The notes under the pieces: generated by a model
Seen by the model: only the letters and a program-made list of their open reading frames with translations
The model's database searches: none
Told to the model about the DNA's origin: nothing
Source of the DNA: Candidatus Melainabacteria bacterium RIFCSPHIGHO2_02_FULL_34_12
Lineage (GTDB): Bacteria; Cyanobacteriota; Vampirovibrionia; 2-02-FULL-35-15
Length of the DNA stretch: 40,007 bases
Direction of reading: 5' to 3'
NCBI GenBank assembly: GCA_001784555.1
Contig: MFRM01000017.1
Coordinates: forward strand, 1-40,007
In this document: one piece after another, positions 33,154 through 40,007 of the stretch
How the letters are laid out: every line of letters begins with the position of its first letter
Numbering within the stretch: position 1 is the stretch's first letter
Program-made: the position numbers and the translations under genes

Positions 33154-33702
33154 ATGATTAACCTTCATAAAAATCCAGTCCAAAACTTTCATAAAAAAAT
33201 AAACACTGCATTTTTAGGCATAGGCACTAATAAGGGTAACCGCGAAAAAAACATAGATCATGCAATAAAACTACTAGGATTCAACAAAGACATTAAAATA
33301 ATTAAAGTATCAAAGTTATTAAAGAATCCGCCACAAGAAGGAATTAAAAATGGTTACTTTTTAAATGGTGCAATTAAAGTTAGAACATCTCTTGATCCAA
33401 TAGAACTTTTAAATTATTGCAAAAAGACAGAAGTGAGACTTGGACGAAGAAATAAGATCAAAAAGAATAATCATGCAAAAAAAATAAACAAACCAAGAAT
33501 AATTGATTTGGATCTTTTGTTTTACGAGAACAAAATTATTGAAACTGATGAGCTGCAAATACCCCACCTGCGACTTCATAAAAGATATTTCGTAATGATT
33601 CCATTACTTGAATTAGAACCTGAATTTATTCATCCGGTTTTTAAGAAATCTCTTAAGAAACTATATTTTGAATTATTGTCTAAAGAAAAGTTATATGCTT
33701 AA
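33154..33702 (+). CDS. folK: 6-hydroxymethyl-7,8-dihydropterin pyrophosphokinase
   Basis: Transfers pyrophosphate from ATP to the pterin in folate synthesis, downstream of FolE. Seen: AFLGIGTNKGNREKNI, FLNGAIKVRT, the YCKKTEVRLGRRNK region, and the signature PRIIDLDLLFYENK with the catalytic DxD, then PHLRLHKRYFVMIPLLEL. The N-terminus has about 15 extra residues before the usual start. Length 182 residues. The ATG lies in the second copy of a duplicated 13-bp element; no ribosome-binding site close by. It converges with the fusion gene, 2 nt apart. Confidence 0.95.
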   Translation: MINLHKNPVQNFHKKINTAFLGIGTNKGNREKNIDHAIKLLGFNKDIKIIKVSKLLKNPPQEGIKNGYFLNGAIKVRTSLDPIELLNYCKKTEVRLGRRNKIKKNNHAKKINKPRIIDLDLLFYENKIIETDELQIPHLRLHKRYFVMIPLLELEPEFIHPVFKKSLKKLYFELLSKEKLYA

Positions 33703-33704
33703 AT

Positions 33705-34778
33705 CTAATGTGCACCAATCAGCATAATGAACTGAGCAAGAACATTATGTAAGTTCATATATTGAGTCGGGTGTAACTTTGGCAGCCTTAATCTTTTATG
33801 GATTTCTATTCTCATTGCAGGAATGTTTTGCTCTTCAAAAATCAAATGATTAATTGTTTTAAAACCCTTATTAACTAAATCCATCGAATCAAAACCTATG
33901 TCCTTAAATTCCTTTACATTTAAAAGACTAATTAAAAGATTCTGATACTCGGTTTTGTTTTTCAAGGATTGCTTATTCCAGCTGTTAATCACTAAGTCAT
34001 TTTCAATATTCCAGTCTTCTATACCATGGAGGACTAATACCATTTTTATATTTGTCTTTTTTAATATATGAAGCAGGAATCTTGCATATGGAGAATTTAA
34101 ATAATAGACAGGATCAGCAGCCATACAGTAAGTAGTTAAAAGTGCATGGCAGCCTGTTAATTTGTGTAATAAAGTTGCAAGGGTTCCTGTGTAGGACTCC
34201 TGCTGAAAAAGATTACCATCCAGAAAATATGAGGTAGCATGGGGAGCTAAAATTAATACAGGCAAATTACCTCCATAATACTCAAAGTCCTGCTCACCTT
34301 CAGGAGGATATTGCTCTGCCTGACGTTTTAATTGTGTTTCATACTGGTTGGACCAGGTTAATGTATCAAAGCCTACCGGTTGATTAACTAAATAATCTAA
34401 GGCTTCCTTTAATTTTTGGAATCTTGCACTTGAATGAAAAAGAACCCACGGATTAAAAGGTTCACTGCCTAATACAACGACTTGCTTTCCCTGACTATGA
34501 GCATAAAACATCTCCATTGTGGCTGATTCTGAAACTTGCAAAAGGTTTACAAGCAATGAATCAGCTCTGTCAATTAAAGTTAGAGAATGTTTTATTGCAC
34601 CAGAATGTTCATTTACACTTTTAACAAAACCTGTTAGGTCTAGCTCTATAGGGTTAGCCACAGTAATCCCGGATTTAAGGAATGTACTTGCTGCATACAA
34701 TTTCCAGTCTGCAGAAATTGGCAAAGATGGGTCTACTATTTTATTTGCAGGCCCCGATAAATATACTGTATTTGTCAT
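33705..34778 (-). CDS. Nucleoside deoxyribosyltransferase-like/N-formylglutamate amidohydrolase-like fusion
   Basis: 357 residues in two parts. Residues 1-120 resemble the nucleoside 2-deoxyribosyltransferase/nucleotide hydrolase fold: VYLSGPANKI at the start, IELDL, LTLIDRADSLLVNLL, and SATMEMFYAHSQGKQVVVLG with the likely catalytic Glu. Residues about 165-357 resemble the N-formylglutamate amidohydrolase family: LILAPHATSYF, ESYTGTLATLLHKLTG, DPVYYLNSPYARFL, LVLHGIEDWN and the ending RIEIHKRLRLP. Known enzymes of the two families act on different substrates, so a joint reaction cannot be named. Could be a metabolite-salvage or nucleotide-related enzyme. ATG start; no clear ribosome-binding site. 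Confidence 0.72.
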   Translation of the reverse strand: MTNTVYLSGPANKIVDPSLPISADWKLYAASTFLKSGITVANPIELDLTGFVKSVNEHSGAIKHSLTLIDRADSLLVNLLQVSESATMEMFYAHSQGKQVVVLGSEPFNPWVLFHSSARFQKLKEALDYLVNQPVGFDTLTWSNQYETQLKRQAEQYPPEGEQDFEYYGGNLPVLILAPHATSYFLDGNLFQQESYTGTLATLLHKLTGCHALLTTYCMAADPVYYLNSPYARFLLHILKKTNIKMVLVLHGIEDWNIENDLVINSWNKQSLKNKTEYQNLLISLLNVKEFKDIGFDSMDLVNKGFKTINHLIFEEQNIPAMRIEIHKRLRLPKLHPTQYMNLHNVLAQFIMLIGAH

Positions 34779-34991
34779 TTTGGGCTATCTCTATTTAAGA
34801 TTAATTTCAGCTCAGAAAACAATCTAGATAAAATCCAGATAATTTATATTTTGCTGATTTCTACTGATCACTAAATTAATCAACCTATTTAATTTTATAT
34901 ATACCACTTTTAAGCAGATTTTGGGTATGAAAAATACTAAGGATATATATATTTTGTTTATTTCAACCAATAAAGAGTTAAGGGAAGTTAA

Positions 34992-35192
34992 ATGAGCTAT
35001 CACTTTCAAAAAAGAACCTATGAAAGCTGGAAAGATTTAGATACTAAATCATTGCTATATGAGCTTTCCTCAACTAAAGAAAAAATTTCACACATAGATC
35101 TACTGTCAGATGACTTTTCGTTAACAGGGAACCTTCTTATAGACCTTTATGAAATAGCCGAAGAGGTTGAAAAAAGACTGCTTCTATTTTAA
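34992..35192 (+). CDS. Small conserved-looking protein, 66 residues, unrecognised
   Basis: Starts MSYHFQKRTYESWKDL, with helical, Leu/Glu-rich remainder; no signal peptide or membrane helix. A good AGGGA ribosome-binding site lies 7 nt before the ATG, better than most genes here, which supports reality despite the size. It precedes the acyl-CoA dehydrogenase by 51 bp on the same strand. The 213-bp gap on its left is AT-rich and shows nothing else. Function unknown. Confidence 0.6.
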   Translation: MSYHFQKRTYESWKDLDTKSLLYELSSTKEKISHIDLLSDDFSLTGNLLIDLYEIAEEVEKRLLLF

Positions 35193-35243
35193 ATATGATG
35201 CAATAGTATTTTCATTTTTTCATCGTTATATAATATTGTTGCC

Positions 35244-36341
35244 GTGCAAGTTTTATTAACAGATAATAATAAGAATTTCCAAGATTCCATTTATGGATTT
35301 TTAAAGGCTAAATTTAAATCCATAGAATCTTCCGATTTAAAAAGATTATGGCAGGAATTATTCAAAAATTCTTTTATTAAACCAGAGCAATCCATCCTGG
35401 ACGAGGCATTACTGGTTGAATCTGTTTCAAAACATCTTTCTGGGCTAGGACTTTTTCTGCTCACCCAATTTACCTGTATAAATATCATAAATAATTTCGC
35501 AAACAAAGATATAAGAAACAAATACTTAAATAAATTACGTTCCGGAGAAGCTATTGGATCTTTCTCAATAACAGAACCAAATGCAGGCTCTGATGTTAGT
35601 TTAATTGAAACTACGGCTGTAAAAAACAATAACAATTGGATATTAAATGGTCATAAGATTTGGGCAAGTAATGGCTCAATTTGTGATTTAATAATTACTT
35701 TTGCTCAAACCAAATCACATAAGGACAAGTCTGGAATAACTGCTTTTTTATTAGATCCTAATTCAAAACAAATAAAAATTAAATCTGATACTCCAAAACT
35801 TGGGGTAAAAATAACTCCATCCAATGAGATAACAATAAATAATGCTGAGATTACAGAAGAAGCTAAAATAGGAGATATAGGAGATGGAATAAAAATTGCA
35901 TTGTCCGCTATTACCCTGGGAAGAATATATTGTGCTGCACAAGCAGTAGGTTTACTGGGAGGACTTCTTGAAGAATGCATTAATCACAGCACAAAAAGAA
36001 ATCAGTTTGGCAAATCAATTTCAGAATATCAATCAATCAAATGGTACCTTGCTGATATGACTAAAGATTTAGATGCCGCCAGGTTACTACTTCATAAAGC
36101 ATGTTGGGCAAAAGAAAATTCACCAGAGGAATTAAGCAAATATTCAAGTATGGCTAAATATTTTTCCACCTCAGTGACCCAGAAACATGCCACAAAAGCA
36201 GTCCAGATACTAGGAGGACGAGGGCTTATTGAAGGTTCATATGTTGCTAAGGGATATAATGATTCTAAAGTACTTGAAATATATGAAGGAACAAATGAAA
36301 TCCAAAAACTGGTTCTCACAAAAGAACTTAAGCTTAATTGA
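35244..36341 (+). CDS. Acyl-CoA dehydrogenase
   Basis: FAD-dependent alpha-beta oxidation of an acyl-CoA thioester, electrons passing to ETF. Seen: GSFSITEPNAGSDVS (FAD contact) and the LNGHKIWASNGSICDLIITFAQT stretch in the middle domain, QFGKSISEYQSIKW in the C-terminal domain, ILGGRGLIEG, and the catalytic Glu in IYEGTNEIQ near the end. 365 residues, typical length. The GTG start at 35244 has TATAAT ending 9 nt upstream and no Shine-Dalgarno; later Met starts would cut the N-terminal helical domain. Substrate length cannot be told. The DUF58 gene overlaps its 3' end. Confidence 0.92.
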   Translation: MQVLLTDNNKNFQDSIYGFLKAKFKSIESSDLKRLWQELFKNSFIKPEQSILDEALLVESVSKHLSGLGLFLLTQFTCINIINNFANKDIRNKYLNKLRSGEAIGSFSITEPNAGSDVSLIETTAVKNNNNWILNGHKIWASNGSICDLIITFAQTKSHKDKSGITAFLLDPNSKQIKIKSDTPKLGVKITPSNEITINNAEITEEAKIGDIGDGIKIALSAITLGRIYCAAQAVGLLGGLLEECINHSTKRNQFGKSISEYQSIKWYLADMTKDLDAARLLLHKACWAKENSPEELSKYSSMAKYFSTSVTQKHATKAVQILGGRGLIEGSYVAKGYNDSKVLEIYEGTNEIQKLVLTKELKLN

Positions 36342-37218
36342 CCACGAAACAAAAAAAGAATATACCGTCAAAGAATTCCTTAGATACTTAAACACTAATC
36401 ATCCTAAATTAAAAAAAATCGAGAGCACATTACATGGAACATTTGAAAGCACTAAATATGGTTCAGGTTTTAATTTCAATGAGATAAGAGAGTATCAAAT
36501 CGGAGATGATTTACGGCATATAAGCTGGAGTGCAACAGCCAGAACAAATACACTTCAAACCAAAGAATATTTTGCAGAAAAGGAATTAAACTCTGTTTTT
36601 TTGATAGACATCAGTACGTCAATGTTTTGCGGCAAAAAAGCTGAAACGTTTTTAAATCTTTGCGCATTTTTATTGAGCCTTGCTGCCACCTTTAGTGAGA
36701 AAATAGGAGGATTGTTTTTTTCTGATAATATTAAATATCATTTCCAAATGTCCAGCGCAGCCTCCCAGTCAAATATTGTTTTTCAGTCGTTATTAAATTA
36801 TTATTTAAGCTTGAGCGAGAATTTAAACCCTGAGCCAGCATCAACAAATCTCTCAAAAGCACTTGATTTTTCAAAAAGATACTTTATAAAAAAAGGATTG
36901 ATTTTTATTGTCAGCGATTTTATAAATATTTCAAATTGGGAAAAAATATTTTATGAATATTCTAAAAAACAAAATATTCATTCTTTCCAAATATATGATC
37001 AGGTCGATTTTATGATTCCAAAAAGCGGATATGCTTGTTTAATTGATCCTGAGACTAAAGAACAATTTTTTGTTAATACTGATAATGAAATCGTTCAGGA
37101 GTCCTATAAAGGTGTAATGGCAAATAAACAAACTAATCTTATTAATTTTTTAAAATCAGCACTAATCAGTCACATGGTTATTGAACATTCGGATTTTGAA
37201 CATATTAAAGTTAATTGA
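36295..37218 (+). CDS. DUF58 (VWA-type) protein
   Basis: About 307 residues. The DUF58 signature is clear: GSGFNFNEIREYQIGDDLRHISWSATARTN, with ends such as QTKEYFAEKE, and a VWA-type metal site DISTSM (MIDAS-like DxSxS). DUF58 proteins usually accompany MoxR ATPases and act as VWA-like adaptors; no MoxR ATPase lies in this window. There is no membrane helix, unlike longer DUF58 proteins. Start choice: ATG at 36295 with AAGGA just upstream, overlapping the acyl-CoA dehydrogenase by 47 nt; earlier in-frame starts overlap more. Confidence 0.87.
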   Translation: MKSKNWFSQKNLSLIDHETKKEYTVKEFLRYLNTNHPKLKKIESTLHGTFESTKYGSGFNFNEIREYQIGDDLRHISWSATARTNTLQTKEYFAEKELNSVFLIDISTSMFCGKKAETFLNLCAFLLSLAATFSEKIGGLFFSDNIKYHFQMSSAASQSNIVFQSLLNYYLSLSENLNPEPASTNLSKALDFSKRYFIKKGLIFIVSDFINISNWEKIFYEYSKKQNIHSFQIYDQVDFMIPKSGYACLIDPETKEQFFVNTDNEIVQESYKGVMANKQTNLINFLKSALISHMVIEHSDFEHIKVN

Positions 37219-37288
37219 TTTCAGCTTAAATTCAAACAAATGATTTATTCAGATATGATATTTTTATAAGGTTAAAAGGAAATATCTT

Positions 37289-38245
37289 ATGCCAAACAGT
37301 AATATCAGAGAATATGACGTAGTAATTATCGGAGCAGGGCCGGCAGGACTAGCTGCAGGATTATATGCTGCCAGAGGAAACGTAAAAACTGTTATTTTAG
37401 AAAAACTCATTCCTGGCGGACAATTAAATAATACCCAGGATGTAGAAAATTATCCAGGAATGGATCATATGACTGGTCCTCAAATTTCACAGGCAATGGA
37501 AGAGCAAACCAAAAGATTTGGTTGTGAAATCATAAATAACTGTAATATTACAAATGTCGAGCTTACTGCAAATAAAAAATTAATAGCATCAGATAAAGGA
37601 ATATTTAGTGCAAAGGTTGTAATTATTGCAACTGGCTCTGAATATAAGAAACTACAAGTACCAGGTGAAAAAGAATACAGCGGTAAAGGTGTAAGTTACT
37701 GTGCTGTTTGTGATGGTGCATTTTTTAAAGAGAAAGAGTTAGTTGTCGTCGGCGGAGGAGACTCAGCTGTCGAAGAAGGTACTTTCCTTACAAAGTTTGC
37801 AAAAAAGGTAACCATTGTTCACAGAAAAGAACAATTTCGTGCAGAGAAAATAATTCAGGATAGAGCATTTAAAAATCCAAAAATAAGTGTAATCTGGAAT
37901 ACTGTAGTTCCTGAAATTAAAGGTGATAATCTTGGTGTTACTTCTGTAAAATTGAAAAACGTTATTACCAATGAAGAAAAAGACTTTAATTGTGATGGTA
38001 TTTTTATTTACGTAGGCTTATTACCAAACACTCAGCTCTTTAAAGGAAAACTAGATCTTAATGAAGCAGGAAGAATTGACTCTAACGAAAGAATGGAGAC
38101 AAATATTCCCGGGGTATATGCTGTAGGGGATGTTCGTGAAACTCCCTTAAGACAAGCTGTTACTGCAGCTTCAGATGGTTCAATTGCTGCAACCATAGCT
38201 ATAGGTTATATCGAAAGCCTTCATGATAAGATGGTTAAGAAATAA
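37289..38245 (+). CDS. trxB: Thioredoxin reductase
   Basis: NADPH-dependent reduction of thioredoxin. FAD loop GAGPAGLAAGLYAARG, redox-active CAVC in SYCAVCDGAFF (about residues 137-140), NADPH loop VVVGGGDSAVEEG and FAD-binding GVYAVGDVRETPLRQAVTA are all intact. Length 318 residues is typical of low-molecular-weight TrxR. AAAAGGA lies 9 nt before the ATG. Thioredoxin itself is not in the window. It precedes the LamB/YcsF gene by 11 bp, so the two are probably cotranscribed. Confidence 0.97.
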   Translation: MPNSNIREYDVVIIGAGPAGLAAGLYAARGNVKTVILEKLIPGGQLNNTQDVENYPGMDHMTGPQISQAMEEQTKRFGCEIINNCNITNVELTANKKLIASDKGIFSAKVVIIATGSEYKKLQVPGEKEYSGKGVSYCAVCDGAFFKEKELVVVGGGDSAVEEGTFLTKFAKKVTIVHRKEQFRAEKIIQDRAFKNPKISVIWNTVVPEIKGDNLGVTSVKLKNVITNEEKDFNCDGIFIYVGLLPNTQLFKGKLDLNEAGRIDSNERMETNIPGVYAVGDVRETPLRQAVTAASDGSIAATIAIGYIESLHDKMVKK

Positions 38246-38256
38246 AAGAAATTAAA

Positions 38257-39123
38257 ATGCAACACAGAAGATATAACAGAAGACCTCAGCATCACAGTTC
38301 AAAAGAACCTTTATCAACGCCGTCAGTACCTAAAAAACATCTTGATATCAATTGTGATCTTGGTCAGAGCTTTGGGATATACCAAAATTCCTATGAAGAA
38401 AAAATACTTCCTTATGTAACTTCTGTAAATATTGCATGCGGAGCACATGCAGGCGATCCTCTAACTATGTCCAGAGTAATTGATCTTGCTCGAAATTATA
38501 ATGTAAGCATTGGCGCACTAATCGGCTATAACGATCCTATTGGGAATGGACAAAGAGAAATGTACCTGGAAGTAGATGAACTTAGAGCCATGGTACTTTA
38601 TCAGCTTGGTGCATTACATGCACTATTACATTCAAGGGGACTGGAAATAAGACATGTCCGAACTCATGGTTTCTTATACAGGCAGCTTTACACCGATATT
38701 CTTATTGCTGAGACAGTTGCAAAAGCCATTGCAGAATTTAACCGATGGATCGTACTTGTAGGATTAAACGGACCTATCTTATCTAATGCATGCTCAAATG
38801 TAAATATTAAAATGGGACAAGAAGTTTTAATAGACAGAAGATACAGAAAAGACGGGACGATTCTACCTTATAATAAAAAAATTGACGGTAAGAATTTTCT
38901 TGAAGATTCTGCCCAGCGAGCAAGACAAATAATTCAAACCGGCAGCATTACCAGTGAAGATAAAAGTAAAATCAGAATGAATGTAGACACAATACACGTG
39001 CCTTCTGATACCGAAGAAGCCGTTGAATTAGCACGTACCACGCGTGCATTGATTGCAGAACCAAAACCACTTCACCTAGATAAATATGATAAATATTTTG
39101 CCGATCTGGCTGCACTTAAATAA
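38257..39123 (+). CDS. LamB/YcsF family protein (5-oxoprolinase subunit A-like), divergent
   Basis: 288 residues. Family text is clear: HLDINCDLGQSFG, SVNIACGAHAGDPLTMSRVIDLA, MVLYQLGALHALL, and HVRTHGFLYRQLYTD. PxpA, the known member, cleaves 5-oxoproline together with PxpB and PxpC. Here the usual GAHPxYPD reads GALIGYNDP and the usual VHGD near the end reads HVPSD, so key positions differ and the same reaction is uncertain. The first 28 residues are a basic, His/Arg-rich extension not typical of the family. No PxpB/C genes are next to it. It lies 11 bp after trxB and 11 bp before the HerA-like gene, so all three look like one operon. Confidence 0.8.
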   Translation: MQHRRYNRRPQHHSSKEPLSTPSVPKKHLDINCDLGQSFGIYQNSYEEKILPYVTSVNIACGAHAGDPLTMSRVIDLARNYNVSIGALIGYNDPIGNGQREMYLEVDELRAMVLYQLGALHALLHSRGLEIRHVRTHGFLYRQLYTDILIAETVAKAIAEFNRWIVLVGLNGPILSNACSNVNIKMGQEVLIDRRYRKDGTILPYNKKIDGKNFLEDSAQRARQIIQTGSITSEDKSKIRMNVDTIHVPSDTEEAVELARTTRALIAEPKPLHLDKYDKYFADLAALK

Positions 39124-39134
39124 AAGCTAAAAAC

Positions 39135-40007
39135 ATGTTAAAAGATAAAACCATTGTTGGGCAAATAATATCAGGCTCATTTAAGTCTGGCTTAATTCTT
39201 AAATTAGCAAATAATTACGATATTGAATCTCTTAGGATAGGAAAGTTTGTAGTAGTAGTAGGTGAAAAAACAAAGTATTTTTCAATCGTTACTGACATTG
39301 AATTAATGAATAACAATGAAAAGTTACTGAATTATATTCCTTCTCCGAAAGATGATTTTATTAAAAATGTACTGAAAGGGACCTCAGTTTACAGCCTCGT
39401 ACATATAACTCCGTATTTAATGGCAGATAAAAATTTAAAACTGGGAGAAGATGATGATGTTCCAAAAGTTAAAACTATTCCACCTCATTTTTCATGTGTT
39501 TATGAAGCCAAAGAAGAAGACATAGAACAAATATTCGGAAAAGAAGATAACATTCATAAGTATTTTCACATAGGCTATCCTGCAGAAATGGATATTCCAC
39601 TGTGCATAAATCTTGAAAAGTTTGTACAAAGATCAAACGCTGTTTTTGGAAAATCGGGCACAGGAAAATCATTTTTAACCCGGATTCTGTTATCAGGAAT
39701 TCTAAAAAAAGACGCAGCCAGTGTTTTGGTGTTTGATATGCACAATGAATATGGCTGGCAGGGAACCAATGAACAAAGCATTTCCACAAAAGGTTTAAAA
39801 CAACTCTTTATAGACAAAATAGAAGTTTATACTCTTGATTCAAATAATAAAAGTACAAACATGAAAGATGCAAGAACACTTGAAATTGCATATAATCAAG
39901 TCGACATCGAAGATCTAGAACTGCTAAAATGGGAATTAAATCTTTCTGAGCCTATGATTGATCAGGCAAGAGCATTTCAAAGACTTTATGCCAGGGACTG
40001 GTTTAAA
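39135..40007 (+). CDS. HerA-like (DUF87) ATPase, 3' end missing at window edge
   Basis: 291 codons are open from the ATG at 39135 to the right edge without a stop. The N-terminal 130 residues are beta-rich as in the HAS-barrel of HerA. Walker A is FGKSGTGKSF (G at about residue 172), and Walker B VLVFDMHNEYGW follows about 35 residues later with the DxHxEY pattern typical of HerA/FtsK-type DNA translocases in the DUF87 group. HerA-family enzymes pump DNA and often partner NurA; whether a nurA gene follows cannot be seen. It starts 11 bp after the LamB/YcsF stop. Confidence 0.88.
   Translation, partial: MLKDKTIVGQIISGSFKSGLILKLANNYDIESLRIGKFVVVVGEKTKYFSIVTDIELMNNNEKLLNYIPSPKDDFIKNVLKGTSVYSLVHITPYLMADKNLKLGEDDDVPKVKTIPPHFSCVYEAKEEDIEQIFGKEDNIHKYFHIGYPAEMDIPLCINLEKFVQRSNAVFGKSGTGKSFLTRILLSGILKKDAASVLVFDMHNEYGWQGTNEQSISTKGLKQLFIDKIEVYTLDSNNKSTNMKDARTLEIAYNQVDIEDLELLKWELNLSEPMIDQARAFQRLYARDWFK

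Noticed and set aside
34824..35009. 61-codon minus-strand ORF
   Set aside because: Overlaps the start of the better supported 66-aa plus-strand gene, with no ribosome-binding site and no family likeness.

Overview
The window is a compact, AT-rich bacterial chromosome segment. It has housekeeping genes on both strands, many one- or two-gene units, and frequent strand switches. The left edge cuts a 16S rRNA gene running leftwards. The mix includes a TGD/Mla-type lipid transporter, menaquinone methyltransferase, a succinate dehydrogenase with a long five-helix anchor, queuosine and folate genes and a HerA-like ATPase. This would suit a respiring, non-photosynthetic relative of Cyanobacteria (Melainabacteria/Vampirovibrionia-like), but that placement is an inference from gene content and composition. 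No BLAST or phylogeny was possible. There is no sign of a phage, insertion sequence or CRISPR array.

Layout. 1-3.2 kb: 16S 5' end (-), then rpsO-pnp (+). 3.2-6.5 kb: sdhC-sdhA-sdhB (-), with a perfect 20-bp palindrome over the sdhB start codon. 6.6-8.2 kb: an unrecognised membrane protein and tRNA-Ser(UGA). 8.2-10.8 kb: mlaE-mlaF-mlaD (-), an outer-membrane lipid transport ABC system. 10.8-14.7 kb: four unrecognised genes (-) for Ala/Gln/Ser-rich, coiled-coil, leaderless-looking proteins; three share a C-terminal domain with an HPxAQxAKW-like signature. This is the most novel protein-coding block. 15-18.6 kb: ilvN, folE, pdxA, hpf and coaE, single genes on alternating strands. 18.6-20.2 kb: a small exported protein diverging from a type IV pilin-like protein. 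20.16-20.33 kb: a GC-rich intergenic island that folds as a nested multi-helix RNA, a strong candidate for an uncharacterised structured ncRNA. 20.4-29.8 kb: queE, argC, dnaG, fabD, a small membrane protein, a TPR protein, menG/ubiE, aroC, a MerR-like regulator and queF. 29.8-32.9 kb: two unrecognised proteins in one operon, each with a hydrophobic hairpin and no signal peptide. 33.1-40 kb: folK, a deoxyribosyltransferase-like/N-formylglutamate-amidohydrolase-like fusion, a 66-aa protein, acyl-CoA dehydrogenase, a DUF58 protein, thioredoxin reductase, a divergent LamB/YcsF protein and a HerA-like ATPase cut by the right edge.

How the genes fit together. FolE supplies dihydroneopterin triphosphate both to folate synthesis (FolK) and to queuosine synthesis (QueE, QueF), so three scattered loci serve a shared GTP-derived pathway. 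AroC supplies chorismate for aromatics, folate and menaquinone, whose last step is MenG; menaquinone is the likely acceptor for the Sdh complex. FabD and the acyl-CoA dehydrogenase are lipid synthesis and oxidation. The Mla system moves lipid across a diderm envelope.

Annotation style. Where an ATG with a better ribosome-binding site or family-typical length lay inside the longest frame, I used it (rpsO, sdhA, dnaG, fabD, DUF58, pilin-like, 546-aa protein, 445-aa coiled-coil protein). Several genes have no Shine-Dalgarno and a TATAAT close to the start codon, suggesting leaderless transcripts. Six of eight convergent gene pairs end within 2 nt of each other or overlap.
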